DNA of 64,000 nucleotides from Planctomycetota bacterium (GTDB lineage: Bacteria; Planctomycetota; Phycisphaerae; UBA1845). The notes below the pieces were generated by a model. The model saw only the letters and a program-made list of their open reading frames with translations. It did not search any database and was not told the origin of the DNA. Where the stretch lies: contig JAJRPG010000060.1 of the NCBI GenBank assembly GCA_024280855.1, forward strand, positions 1 to 64,000. Direction: 5' to 3'. The position numbers and the translations under genes were made by a program. Shown here in pieces: positions 52,803-63,075 of the stretch. How positions within the stretch are numbered: the stretch's first letter is position 1; each line of letters opens with the position of its first letter.

Positions 52803-55800
52803 TTGCGTACTAAAATAATAAAATGTATCTGTGTATCCTTGGCTGTAATGTGTGCGTGTTCCGTTGAATCCGGGACGCACATGGTTATCGCCTCTCCGCC
52901 GACCGCGTTAGGCGATAACCATCAGCCTCACGCTGGCATGTTGCGGTATCCCGACGTTAGCGCAACGCACATCGTGTTTGTCTACGCCAACAACCTTTGG
53001 GTAGTACCGCGAGCCGGTGGCGTCGCCAGCCCGCTTGCCAGTCCTCCAGGTAGCGAATCTTTACCGAGATTTAGCGCAGATGGTAATACGATAGCTTACG
53101 TCGGAAATTACGAAGGCAACCGGGATTTATACACGGTCAGAATGTCCGGGGGCGTCAGCATGCGCGTCACCCATCACGGAGCCGGTGAAGCGATGTGCGA
53201 TTGGACGCCAGATGGCCAATTGCTCTATTACTCGAATGCGTTATCAGGGCTACGCAGGCAGACTCAAATTTTCACGGTAAGCCCAACAGGGGGAATGCCC
53301 ACAAAACTCCCCGTTCCTTACGGTGCAAATGGTGCGATTAGTCCGGATGGGAAATGGCTGGCATACACACCTCATACGCGGGACACGAGAACATGGAAGC
53401 GCTACCGAGGGGGCATGGCTACAGACATTTGGTTGTTGAATCTCGAAACGCATGAATCCAGACAGATTACCGATTGGGAAGGAACCGACTCTCTGCCCAT
53501 GTGGCTGGGCAACACTGTCTATCATCTTTCTGACCAGGGCAAAAACGCGCGTCTTAATATCTGGGCGTATGACGTAGCTAGCGGCAAGCGAAACCAAGTT
53601 ACCCATATGGATAAGTACGACGTGAAGTGGCCTGCGATGGGGCCCGGGGAAAATGGCAACGGCGAAATCGTGTATCAACGCGGGCCGGATATGGTGCTGC
53701 TTGACCTCGGCACGGGCAAGCAGCGCACCGTCAATGTCACCATTCCAGGAGATCGTCCTACCATCAGATCACGCCAAGTTGACTATGATGATTTCATCAC
53801 CAGCGGCGACATCTCTCCCACCGGCAAACGTGCTGTCTTCAATGCACGCGGCGACATATGGACTGTACCCGCGAAACATGGCACGCCGCGCCACTTGACC
53901 AGAACGGACAACGCCGCGGAACGCGATGCGGCCTGGAGTCCGGATGGTCAGTGGATAGCGTATTTTAGCGATAAAACGGGCGAGTATGAATTGTACATCA
54001 TACAATCAGATGGCCAGGGTGAAACGCGCAAGCTAACGTCAAACGCCAGCACATTTCGCTTTGCGCCGACATGGTCCCCGGACTCGAATCTAATCGCATT
54101 TTCCGACAAAACGGGTGATAAGTTCGTCCACAATATCGAAAACTCTGAGACGAAAAATTTTGATACCGATCAATGGGCAGGGCGAACGCAGTTCAGTTGG
54201 TCCCACGACAGCCAATGGATTACCTACGCTAAAGGCAGCGACAATCCACAGGGTGCGATTTGGCTTTATCACATCGAAGATGATAAACTTCATCAAGTAA
54301 CCAGCGGCATGTTCAACGACACTTGGCCAACATTCGATCGTAAAGGCGACTATCTGTTTTTTGCCAGCAACCGCCACATCAGTTCACCCATCTATGAAGA
54401 CCTTGGGCATTCGTTTGCTTATTCAAATACTGACATGCTCTTCGTCGTTCCACTACGAGACGAAGTCGGTTCACCGTGGGCACCCAAAAGCGACGACGAA
54501 ACCTGGGGAGATGACAAAGATGCAGATGGCGACGACGGTGACAAGGACGCCAAGAAAGACAAAGACACCGACGAAAAAAAGATATCTGATAAGGATGAAG
54601 ATAAAGACGACGATGAAAAAGATGATGACAAAGAAGATATAGAACCAATCATCATCGAATTGGAAAACTTTGAACGCCGGGCTATACCTCTTCCAGTCGA
54701 TCATGGCTCGTTTTCTAATCTTGCCGTCAACAATAAAGGACAATTGCTTTATGTCCGAGGCGCTCGCGCGGGCAGTGGTGGCAAGCCGTCTATCAAGCTG
54801 TTTGATCTGAGCGATGATAATGAAAAGAAAGAGGAAAAAACAGTTGTTAAGGGTTCGAGAAGTTTCGCCATGTCAGACAACGGCAAGAAACTGCTCGTTC
54901 GCAAAAAGAATAAATATGCCATCGTAGACGCCAAGCCCGACCAGAAGCTCGACAAGCCATTGTCTCTTAGCGGTATGAAAGCACACGTCCTACCCAGAGA
55001 CGAATGGCAACAAATGTTTCTGGACGCCTGGCGAATCGAAAGGGATTTCTTTTATGATCCCAACATGCACGGTGTAGACTGGAAAGCCATACGCGATCAA
55101 TACCTACTTATGATAAAAGATTGCGTCTCGCGTGAGGATGTCACCTTTGTCATCGGAGAAATGATCTCTGAAATCAATGTCGGGCATGCCTACGTTCGCG
55201 GTGGACCTGACCTTGAGAAGCAACCGAGAGTTTCAGTCGGCTATCTCGGCGTTGACTATACACTTGAAAATGGCGCGTATCGTATCGGCAAAATCTTCGA
55301 AGGTGCATCTTGGGATACCGACGCTCGCGGTCCATTGAGTCAGCCAGGCGTAGACGTCAAAACCGGAGACTATTTATTAGCTATCAACGGTGTGGCGTTG
55401 GATACGTCTAAAGACCCATGGGCATCATTCCAGGGATTAGCTAAGAAAACCGTAACCATCACGGTCAGCGATAAACCTACGAAAGATGATGACGCACGCG
55501 AAGTCGTCGTAGAGTTGCTAGCCAGTGAATCTACACTGCGGTACCGAAGTTGGATTGAGCATAACCGGGCATACGTCGAGGAAAAAACTGGCGGGCGCGT
55601 AGGATACATTTACGTCCCGGACACAGGCATCAACGGACAAAACAATTTGTTCAGACAGTTCTTTGGCCAGATTCATAAAGACGCCATCATCATAGATGAA
55701 CGCTGGAATGGAGGCGGCCAAATCCCTACGAGATTTATCGAACTTCTAAATCGACCTGTCACCAATTACTGGGCACGCCGCAATGGCACAGACTGGACCT

Positions 55801-56222
55801 GGCCACCAGATGCGCATCATGGGCCGAAGTGTATGCTCATCAACGGCCTTGCCGGGTCAGGCGGTGACGCATTCCCATTTTACTTCCGCCAGGCAAACCT
55901 GGGGAAATTGATCGGCATGCGTACATGGGGCGGACTTGTCGGCATGTCAGGAAACCCCGGACTGCTCGACGGAGGCTCTGTTACTGCGCCGTCATTCTCT
56001 TTTTATGAAACAGATGGAACCTGGGGAATCGAAGGTCATGGCGTCGACCCGGACATCAAAGTCATCGACGATCCAGCGCTAATGGTAAACGGCGGAGACC
56101 CCCAACTGGACGCCGCGATTGATCTCATGATAAATGAGATAAAGCGAAACCCTTACGTCAAACCGAATCGACCTGCGTACCCCAATCGTAGTGGCATGGG
56201 TGTCACGATTGAGGATAGATAA
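52803..56222 (+). CDS. Tricorn-type protease homologue with signal peptide
   Basis: Self-compartmentalising peptidase of 1139 residues. An N-terminal signal peptide is followed by two WD-like beta-propellers, then a C1 domain, a PDZ domain (about 820-920, GYLGVDY..GVDVKTGDYLLAINGV) and an S41-type catalytic domain with Ser in GSGGDAF near residue 1018 and a late Glu in GIEGHGVDPD. The C1 histidine is seen in INVGHAYVRGG, where the Ser before His of archaeal tricorn is Gly. Between the propellers is a highly acidic, Lys/Asp-rich stretch (about 564-620) that is unusual. The start was put at TTG 52803, with aaggaga seven bases upstream; GTG 52767 is in frame but weaker. Export implies a periplasmic or cell-surface peptidase. 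Confidence 0.92.
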   Translation: MRTKIIKCICVSLAVMCACSVESGTHMVIASPPTALGDNHQPHAGMLRYPDVSATHIVFVYANNLWVVPRAGGVASPLASPPGSESLPRFSADGNTIAYVGNYEGNRDLYTVRMSGGVSMRVTHHGAGEAMCDWTPDGQLLYYSNALSGLRRQTQIFTVSPTGGMPTKLPVPYGANGAISPDGKWLAYTPHTRDTRTWKRYRGGMATDIWLLNLETHESRQITDWEGTDSLPMWLGNTVYHLSDQGKNARLNIWAYDVASGKRNQVTHMDKYDVKWPAMGPGENGNGEIVYQRGPDMVLLDLGTGKQRTVNVTIPGDRPTIRSRQVDYDDFITSGDISPTGKRAVFNARGDIWTVPAKHGTPRHLTRTDNAAERDAAWSPDGQWIAYFSDKTGEYELYIIQSDGQGETRKLTSNASTFRFAPTWSPDSNLIAFSDKTGDKFVHNIENSETKNFDTDQWAGRTQFSWSHDSQWITYAKGSDNPQGAIWLYHIEDDKLHQVTSGMFNDTWPTFDRKGDYLFFASNRHISSPIYEDLGHSFAYSNTDMLFVVPLRDEVGSPWAPKSDDETWGDDKDADGDDGDKDAKKDKDTDEKKISDKDEDKDDDEKDDDKEDIEPIIIELENFERRAIPLPVDHGSFSNLAVNNKGQLLYVRGARAGSGGKPSIKLFDLSDDNEKKEEKTVVKGSRSFAMSDNGKKLLVRKKNKYAIVDAKPDQKLDKPLSLSGMKAHVLPRDEWQQMFLDAWRIERDFFYDPNMHGVDWKAIRDQYLLMIKDCVSREDVTFVIGEMISEINVGHAYVRGGPDLEKQPRVSVGYLGVDYTLENGAYRIGKIFEGASWDTDARGPLSQPGVDVKTGDYLLAINGVALDTSKDPWASFQGLAKKTVTITVSDKPTKDDDAREVVVELLASESTLRYRSWIEHNRAYVEEKTGGRVGYIYVPDTGINGQNNLFRQFFGQIHKDAIIIDERWNGGGQIPTRFIELLNRPVTNYWARRNGTDWTWPPDAHHGPKCMLINGLAGSGGDAFPFYFRQANLGKLIGMRTWGGLVGMSGNPGLLDGGSVTAPSFSFYETDGTWGIEGHGVDPDIKVIDDPALMVNGGDPQLDAAIDLMINEIKRNPYVKPNRPAYPNRSGMGVTIEDR

Positions 56223-56262
56223 TGGATACGAAAGCCATGACTTTCAAAACGTAATACAAACA

Positions 56263-56292
56263 CCGAGCCGCAGGCATAAGTCTGCGGCTCGG
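56263..56292. terminator. Bidirectional-type hairpin between convergent genes
   Basis: ccgagccgcag (56263-56273) and ctgcggctcgg (56282-56292) form a perfect 11-bp stem around gcataagt, midway between the stops of the tricorn and sigma factor genes. The ccgcag..ctgcggctcgg form echoes the hairpin at 28633-28650. Confidence 0.6.
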
Positions 56293-56313
56293 CGTCAAAG
56301 TGCGGGACACTCA

Positions 56314-57150
56314 TTAGTTTAGCATGCAACATTCAGCTGATTTATGATCACAAAAAACCGGATCCTGTTTAAGCACCGTGCGAAGTTTTTGCAACGCGGA
56401 CACCTGTATCTGGCGAATGCGTTCTTTACTCAAATCGACCATCGTACCCACAGTCTCCAGCGAATCGGCCTTGGTACGGTTGCCATGAAAAAATCGGCGG
56501 GCCAATACGAATCGCTCCATGGCTGTAAGTTCTGTTTCATCATTTGATATATGATGTTGCAATCGCTTGGCACGCAAACGAGAATCGTACTCCTCAGCGG
56601 TTGGAGGGAGCGCCACATCAATTTTCGTGTTTTCAAATAGCGAGGCTAATCGGTCTTTCCTCTTAGCATGATTCCGCCCGACCAACAGGTAGGCTCGCAA
56701 AATCGACGTACAGGCATAAGTGCTAAATTGAAAACCCTTCCACGGATTAAAACTTCCGACCGCACGGTACAACGACCAAAAACCTTCGCTTAGCAAATCG
56801 TCGGAGTCGACTCCGTAGATTCGCGTTCGCTGTCTCATATTATAAATGAGGCCAAGATTTGCGTTCATCAAAAAATCGTATATCTGAGAATGAAGCTCAC
56901 GCAACGAAAACTCCCTCTTTTTGTTTGAAGATTTCTTTTCGACCAATTCGTTAATGGTATAGCTACAAGCATGTAACGCTTTGAACATAAAATCTTCGCT
57001 AGCCGTTGCCGCTGGCATGGACGCCAAAAACTGTCGGGCCTGCCGCAATAGCGCTCTGCGAATTCCCGCATCTTGCAAATCAGGATGATTCACACATTTT
57101 AGTGGCGCACTACTGAATCCCGTCGTCGTTCCACTGTATCTATTTTCCAT
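56314..57150 (-). CDS. Sigma-70 family RNA polymerase sigma factor
   Basis: A 278-residue sigma factor with region 2 (ANLGLIYNMRQRTRIYGVDSDDLLSEGFWSLYRAVGSFNPWKGFQFSTYACTSILRAYL) and region 4 (LSKERIRQIQVSALQKLRTVL, where the recognition helix lies). Region 3 is reduced. The N-terminal 100 residues are unlike RpoD and may hold a regulatory part. It is longer than typical ECF factors because of this. The ATG has a ggaag about seven bases upstream. Same strand as the TPR-exosortase pair, which begins 380 bases upstream of its own start, so it may belong to that locus. The group (SigB-like or planctomycete-specific) is unclear. Confidence 0.85.
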   Translation of the reverse strand: MENRYSGTTTGFSSAPLKCVNHPDLQDAGIRRALLRQARQFLASMPAATASEDFMFKALHACSYTINELVEKKSSNKKREFSLRELHSQIYDFLMNANLGLIYNMRQRTRIYGVDSDDLLSEGFWSLYRAVGSFNPWKGFQFSTYACTSILRAYLLVGRNHAKRKDRLASLFENTKIDVALPPTAEEYDSRLRAKRLQHHISNDETELTAMERFVLARRFFHGNRTKADSLETVGTMVDLSKERIRQIQVSALQKLRTVLKQDPVFCDHKSAECCMLN

Positions 57151-57532
57151 AGCCTCACTTCCAATCTTGTCGCCTGACCTAGTAGCGGCGTAGCGACAAT
57201 AACCAAGTGTATTTCGCTTCCAACATTATGTTTTACGATCGTGAGGGCAAAAAGTTCCACCAGACGCACAACATCAGACAACTGGAGAAACGATACGCGA
57301 GACGATATGCAAAAAATTATCTCAGAGAAGAGATTCAATCGAGCGCAACAATCAGACTGCGAGTGGGAGCCGATGCCATACATAAAGCGTGTTTCGCGTT
57401 AGTTAGAGCGTGTTCTGCTGTCTAATAACGCTTGACTTGAAAATGTACACGCGGCTTTATTGTTCTGATACAATAAAAAATATCGCCCAAAATACTTGCG
57501 TGTAACGAGATTGCAACTTTTTCAATTCTTGG
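57151..57532. other. Intergenic region between TPR and sigma factor genes
   Basis: No gene. A ttgact (57432-57437) resembles a -35 without a good -10 at 17 bases. Nothing further was recognised. The sigma factor promoter should lie in its 57151-57400 part. Confidence 0.4.
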
Positions 57533-60500
57533 CTAACGGCGGGCCGCAACCAGGGTACGAGGATTGGATTTCTCGGTGTTTTCTGCGGAGACAGATATTT
57601 CGGGGCGTTCTATTTTCTCTGGAACGTAACTGGCTTGTTCACGATGATACCCCGCCCACTGGTCCTGGCCTTGAGACTTATGCCACTGGGCGATGTGTTC
57701 GTGAACGGTTATATTGCTAGGCGCGAATGACATCGCACGATACAAATACTCACCTGCTCCGGTTTTATCGCCATTCAAATACGACACCCAACCCAACGTG
57801 TCCAGCGTGGACGCTGATCGAGGCGCTAAAGACACGGCTAATCGCGCGAGTAATAATGCGTCATCTAATCGAGGAGCGTCATTATCAGCCAAAGCAAAAG
57901 CAAAGTCATTGGCCATAGCCGCCGTTAGTGAATCCGGTCTTGTGGACTTCGTTCCTTCAACTTGCGTAGCATCGATTGTTGCGATGTTCGACTCTTCATG
58001 GTGGGGAACCAAGTTAAGAGAATCCATCATGGCGACACCCGTATCATAGTTTCCTTGTGCGAAATACAACTTCGCCTGCAAGTATTGCCCCATAGGATTG
58101 CCATGCTCTCGCTTCATAAAATTACCCAACGACGTGTTAGCCGCTACATAATTTTTTCGTGCAAGATGACGCTGAGTTAGCTCAATGGTTGCCCGGCTAC
58201 TCATGGGGAATTTTTCTATTAAATGATCGATCTCTTCTTTCGCACTTTTTCCCTGAAGCAACTGCGCATCAGCTAGCAGCGATTGCGTCAAGATGGAATC
58301 ACCATAAGCCACATGCAACCCCGTCGCTATATTTTCTGCCAAATTGGCAAGCCCGACATGAAGCGCTAATCGGGCAAGACCAAGGCGCTGGTACTTATCC
58401 GCAAACGCAGCTCCCTTCGCGCGATCTCTGAGCAACTCATCTCTAATGTCAGCCGTGTAAAAATTAGACGCATGAGACGGTAGTGCAAGTAAATCCTGCA
58501 AATCTAGTTGTTTACTGGCATCTTCCGGCAAGGTCGCATCTAGCCCACGCCGTTGATCCTGGCTGACAATCGGCAGCCAGGACGAAAGCGTAGTGTCAGC
58601 GAGAATCTCTGTCGCTAGTTGACGTTGGCCCAAATGCACCAGCAAAACGGCTAAGGTGACATCTATTTTCGATGAACTCAAGCTGTTGTTTCGCAGCGAA
58701 GAAAGAAGAGCCACCGCACTTGGCCAATCTTGCTTTGACATCGCTAATTGAACACGCAGCAGGATCCATCGACCGCGCATCGCTGCCGGGAGCCAGTCTA
58801 TACGTATACGCTGATCGCATTCTCCCAGCCAAGATTGTTGTTGCGAAACTGGCGAGCGCCGCTGGAGTAAATACATTGCGACTCGAGTAGAGGCCTTCGG
58901 CGTAGCTAGAAGGTCATCAAGACGAACACGAGCGGCATCCTTGTCGCCAAAGTCAAATGCCAACTTAATCGCCTCGACCTCAGCGGCGATGTATGCCGGT
59001 GAACCTTTAGCCACACGTTCAAAACATTGGCGTGCCCGCTCATAATAGTCATATCGCACAAGCAACTGCCCCATGCGAAACAGTCGACCGGAATCTCGCG
59101 GCATTTTCAGCTTAGCTACGCGGGCAGCGATCCTAGCCGTGCGTTGCGACAATCCTGCCTTTTCAAATAGCGCCGCTGATAACAACATCGCTTCAATAGC
59201 GGCATACTCATCCAATCCACTCATGCGCCCAATCGCTCGTTCCGCAGCCGGGAATTTTGCCTCTTGTATAAGCAAATTAACCTTGAGTCGCCAGGTGCTT
59301 AAATCTTCCCGATCAACAGCTAACGCATCTTCCAACGTAGCTAGCGCATCATCCGCCCGTCCCATTTTCGAAAGTATCTCTGCCTTCGCGCGACGCAAAC
59401 GCAAGTCTTGTGGATTATGCCCCATCCACTTTTCTAAAAGCGCTAACATTTTCTCGCCTTCGTTAGAGTTCTCGAAGCGCGTCATCAATACCTCTATTAA
59501 ATCCTTCTTTTCTAATTGAACAACTTTCGCGGCAAGGTCCATTTTTTTCTCTACATCAGGCTCAAGCCCAGCGACAGCATTAGCCATCAACTTTTCTTCA
59601 AGCTGCCCTAACATAAATCTCGCTCGGTCCAGATGCGGTCGCCGTAGTAACAACTCCACAAGCACCGTCTTGGCTTCGTCGATTAGAGGCAACTCCGCCA
59701 AAGACTTTGCCAGCAGCATAGCCGCCTCATTGTTAGTCGGCTGAAATTCGACGACAGACGCCAGCAAATCCGTCGCTAACTCGTACCGTCCTCTAGCAAG
59801 ATGAATGCGCCCTATCAAAGTCGTAATCTCCGCTCGCTCAGGCATCGCTTCATGCAACGGCTTGAGCCATTTCACAGCGCTCGCATGTTCACCACGAGAA
59901 AAGCACGACTTAGCCAGACCAAGTCGCGCTACGACAGATGAAGCATGACGCGCCAGCAATGTTTGGGCATAAGAATCAACTTTGACATACGCCTTCAAAA
60001 AATCGTATCCGTCGATCAACACCATCAACAACGCTTCTGACTGAGGCTGACGCGTCGCAAGGCGTTCTAAAAATAACCTAACACCAACTTCATCATGACC
60101 TGCTTTGGCCAATTGTATCTGCAAGGAAATTACGCTAAGCCTATCAGGATTTTTTTCTTCTAGCTGTAGAACGATATCCAAAGCTTCTTCGACCCTGCCC
60201 TGGCGAACCAGCACATTAGCCAATCCTTCAAGCGTCTCGACGTCCTCAGGAATCACAATCAGCGACGCTCGATAAGCACGCGCCGCATCATCCAACTGCC
60301 CCAGCGCCGCCAGCGTATTACCTAGTGGCGTTTGAACGGCTGCGACATGAGGGAATTTCAATGCCAAAGGCTGAAGGATGTTCACTACCTCCGGCAATCG
60401 ACCTACATCTGCCAAAGCCTTGGCACGGATCAACAAAACCGCTGGCTCATAACGCTGCGGTTGTGACAACTGATCGAGAAGCAACAAAGCATCCTCTGCC

Positions 60501-61462
60501 TGACCAGAAAAAATCCCCAGCGTCGCCTGAGTTCGTATCCAAAGCAAGTCCGCTCGCTCTCGCGGATGAACAGCGGATTGCAATTTCTTGCCTAACGCCA
60601 ATCGAGCCTTATATTTATCAAAGTTATTTTCTACCAGCACCAGTCGTCGAATTAGCTCGGCAGCAATAGCCGGGGGAAGCTGGGTCTCACCAGATAATGT
60701 ATTCGCTACCTCACGCAACGTTTTAACACCACCACGCCCCACCAGCACATCGATATACATCTGCCAGGCATCAAACTGACGGGGCCTCTCTACAATAATT
60801 TGCTTGAGTGTCGATTCCAATGTTGATTCAGATGCGGATAGTTTTCTCTCCAGTATTTCATATTGTTGATCTGTATCAACTTCGCCTGAAGATAAACTAA
60901 AATTCAAATTCCGTATCTGCAAAGATTCCAAACGTACATGTGTCATTTGTAAATCGAAAGCATCCATCGCCGAAGACACCCTGTCGACATCCGCAGCCAC
61001 CATCGCAAATAGTGTTTCAAATCCACCCAGGGCAAACACCTCGGACTCCGTATCAGCGGATGACAACTGAACGTACAAAATTGACATAAGGACTTCGATG
61101 CGAACGTTTCGCACATCAATCCTGTCAGGATACAGCATGACCAACTGATTCACATGCGATAGCGCACGACGATACTGCGCCATCTTCACCCGTGCCCGAA
61201 TCACCAGCGTCCTGGCCTGCAAGTCATTTGGCTGAGCAACAAGCACGGGACTAATCAATCGTAGGGCAAGGTCAGGCCGGCCTTTTTTCAGGGCCAGTGC
61301 CGCCTGCTTGACACGGGCATGTTGCCCCTGCTGCCCTTGCACGCACTTCCCTATCACTACGCCAGCTATCACGACAAAACCTAACCCCAGTACGCACAAC
61401 AATATGCGCGGTTGAAATTCCCCACCTGGTCGTGCGTGATTTCGTTTTCGACTTCCCATCAC
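57533..61462 (-). CDS. Giant TPR-repeat membrane protein coupled to exosortase
   Basis: A 1309-residue protein. An N-terminal transmembrane helix (about residues 20-42, LLCVLGLGFVVIAGVVI) anchors it, and the rest is a chain of about 30 TPR-like helix pairs in the periplasm, for example LGNTLAALGQLDDAARAYRASLIVIPEDVETLEGLANVLVRQGRVEEALD. Its start overlaps the end of the exosortase gene by four bases, so they are expressed together. In proteobacterial PEP-CTERM loci a TPR lipoprotein (PrsT) accompanies the exosortase; here the anchor is a helix and not a lipobox. A role in assembling or exporting the sorted proteins is inferred. Confidence 0.85.
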   Translation of the reverse strand: MMGSRKRNHARPGGEFQPRILLCVLGLGFVVIAGVVIGKCVQGQQGQHARVKQAALALKKGRPDLALRLISPVLVAQPNDLQARTLVIRARVKMAQYRRALSHVNQLVMLYPDRIDVRNVRIEVLMSILYVQLSSADTESEVFALGGFETLFAMVAADVDRVSSAMDAFDLQMTHVRLESLQIRNLNFSLSSGEVDTDQQYEILERKLSASESTLESTLKQIIVERPRQFDAWQMYIDVLVGRGGVKTLREVANTLSGETQLPPAIAAELIRRLVLVENNFDKYKARLALGKKLQSAVHPRERADLLWIRTQATLGIFSGQAEDALLLLDQLSQPQRYEPAVLLIRAKALADVGRLPEVVNILQPLALKFPHVAAVQTPLGNTLAALGQLDDAARAYRASLIVIPEDVETLEGLANVLVRQGRVEEALDIVLQLEEKNPDRLSVISLQIQLAKAGHDEVGVRLFLERLATRQPQSEALLMVLIDGYDFLKAYVKVDSYAQTLLARHASSVVARLGLAKSCFSRGEHASAVKWLKPLHEAMPERAEITTLIGRIHLARGRYELATDLLASVVEFQPTNNEAAMLLAKSLAELPLIDEAKTVLVELLLRRPHLDRARFMLGQLEEKLMANAVAGLEPDVEKKMDLAAKVVQLEKKDLIEVLMTRFENSNEGEKMLALLEKWMGHNPQDLRLRRAKAEILSKMGRADDALATLEDALAVDREDLSTWRLKVNLLIQEAKFPAAERAIGRMSGLDEYAAIEAMLLSAALFEKAGLSQRTARIAARVAKLKMPRDSGRLFRMGQLLVRYDYYERARQCFERVAKGSPAYIAAEVEAIKLAFDFGDKDAARVRLDDLLATPKASTRVAMYLLQRRSPVSQQQSWLGECDQRIRIDWLPAAMRGRWILLRVQLAMSKQDWPSAVALLSSLRNNSLSSSKIDVTLAVLLVHLGQRQLATEILADTTLSSWLPIVSQDQRRGLDATLPEDASKQLDLQDLLALPSHASNFYTADIRDELLRDRAKGAAFADKYQRLGLARLALHVGLANLAENIATGLHVAYGDSILTQSLLADAQLLQGKSAKEEIDHLIEKFPMSSRATIELTQRHLARKNYVAANTSLGNFMKREHGNPMGQYLQAKLYFAQGNYDTGVAMMDSLNLVPHHEESNIATIDATQVEGTKSTRPDSLTAAMANDFAFALADNDAPRLDDALLLARLAVSLAPRSASTLDTLGWVSYLNGDKTGAGEYLYRAMSFAPSNITVHEHIAQWHKSQGQDQWAGYHREQASYVPEKIERPEISVSAENTEKSNPRTLVAARR

Positions 61463-63075
61463 GGCAATGCCTCCTCAATCTGAGGCATCAACTGCTTAGC
61501 AGCGATATATACCAGACGACAAGCATCAGATGCTTGAGAATACACCGGCGGGACAGAAAAACGTACCAACGCGCCAGCGGAATCTTCCCCGATGATGCGC
61601 TGTGTCAAAACGCCCAGCTGTTGCTGCGTAAAATTAGCGGTGTAATGCTTGCCGTACTTATAAGTAAACAAATGGCAAGCGATAGCCCCATCTTGCTGAG
61701 TAATCAATTCTCTAAAAAACACCTCTGCCCCACCGGTGACAGGAATAGCTACATCCCGCTGCGAAACAATCTCCTGCCCGCTACCCGTGATGCAAATGTT
61801 AGGCGGATGAATCGACTCTCGATGTTGACCACCAAACACGACCAATGCATCAATTTGTGCAGACTCGTCCTCAGCAATATACCGCATGAAAGAAAAATCA
61901 CTCGTACGCAAGATAGCCTGCGTTCGCTTGGGCACCGAAACTTCCCTAGCTACAAAAGTCGAGGCTCCGGCGTTAAAAGAATCGGGCAGCGCGGTGGCTG
62001 CATATGTCGTCGTTTTTGGATGTTGATTATCTTCTCCACAAGCCATACACATCACCGCGACCAAGCTCAACGCAACGGTAGGCCAACGACACGCCACGCC
62101 CCAGGTATCACCGCGAATAGTCTTTAGACATGGACGTTTTTTTGTCGACGAACGATCATTCCTGAACCAGGAAAAACGCGGCAGCTTAGCCAACAGATTA
62201 TCTAAAAATATCAACGTCGCCATAGCTAATACAAACACCACAACCCCGGACAATTGATGAGGCCAACCATCTTCAGCAGCAGCGCTAATATCAAACCCAT
62301 AAGCAAGACCAATTAAAAATGCAATACGCAGGGCGTTACAAATCACCGCGACGGGCAACACGAAACACATTAATATAACACGACCAACAAGCCCGGACTT
62401 AGCCATCGTGAGGTAAACGGACGCAATCCAAAACAAACTCATCGCACTTCGCAACCCGCCACAAACCTGGCCAAGCTGCAACGTGCGGGGCGCATCGTCC
62501 GCGCGGGCAAGAACATGTACATAACTCCCGTCGAGCACCACGGGCAGGCCCAAGACATCCACGATACCTATGCCCAGTCTTCCAGCGAGAACTTTCAGCG
62601 TAAATCCCATTTCATGAACCCAGTGCATGGGTAGCGGAACCATAAAAATCAATAGCAACACAATCACGCCATATCGACGCAACGCTGACCACCCACCCCA
62701 CCAAATTAGAAAAGCAAGTAAAAAGCCGACAAAGGCAAATCCGGAAAAAACAGCGACTCTTAAATAGGTACACATGACGTGCAAACAAAGAACCGCGACC
62801 ATAGCCATCCAAGCAAAACATGCTGCCAAACGTGTTCGTTGATGTTCTTCTTCAACATCCTGAGTGCGCTGCCAAAATAGATATAACGTGACCACGGGTA
62901 CCATCGGGGCATAAGAATAATATGATTCGCCAGACGAAAGTCGCTCTGAAAAGGACAGCCCAGCCTGCGACCACGCCGGGAACCAGCGAAGCCACATTTC
63001 GCCAAAAGCCCAATACCACGCCACGCAAATAGGCAACGCCATCACAACAACAGCCGCGACTCGCGTAGCGCGCAA
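61459..63075 (-). CDS. Exosortase fused to an EpsI-like (DUF3485) domain
   Basis: Membrane transpeptidase-type enzyme that handles C-terminal PEP-CTERM-like sorting signals, 538 residues. The catalytic set of exosortases is present: Cys205 in QVCGGLRS, Arg250 in NALRI and His273 in HQLSG, each within the multi-helix membrane domain. From about residue 330 there is a non-membrane EpsI/DUF3485 domain (SIHPPNICITGSG). It fits the exosortase type found in planctomycetes (often called XrtU), although this subtype is a recollection rather than a proven match. The start is TTG 63075; the frame stays open upstream with no better ATG or ribosome site, so it is uncertain. Coupled to the TPR gene. Confidence 0.9.
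   Translation of the reverse strand: MRATRVAAVVVMALPICVAWYWAFGEMWLRWFPAWSQAGLSFSERLSSGESYYSYAPMVPVVTLYLFWQRTQDVEEEHQRTRLAACFAWMAMVAVLCLHVMCTYLRVAVFSGFAFVGFLLAFLIWWGGWSALRRYGVIVLLLIFMVPLPMHWVHEMGFTLKVLAGRLGIGIVDVLGLPVVLDGSYVHVLARADDAPRTLQLGQVCGGLRSAMSLFWIASVYLTMAKSGLVGRVILMCFVLPVAVICNALRIAFLIGLAYGFDISAAAEDGWPHQLSGVVVFVLAMATLIFLDNLLAKLPRFSWFRNDRSSTKKRPCLKTIRGDTWGVACRWPTVALSLVAVMCMACGEDNQHPKTTTYAATALPDSFNAGASTFVAREVSVPKRTQAILRTSDFSFMRYIAEDESAQIDALVVFGGQHRESIHPPNICITGSGQEIVSQRDVAIPVTGGAEVFFRELITQQDGAIACHLFTYKYGKHYTANFTQQQLGVLTQRIIGEDSAGALVRFSVPPVYSQASDACRLVYIAAKQLMPQIEEALP

Noticed and set aside
61432-62127. 231-codon plus-strand frame opposite the exosortase
   Set aside because: It overlaps two genes with clear family motifs on the minus strand and is an antisense shadow.
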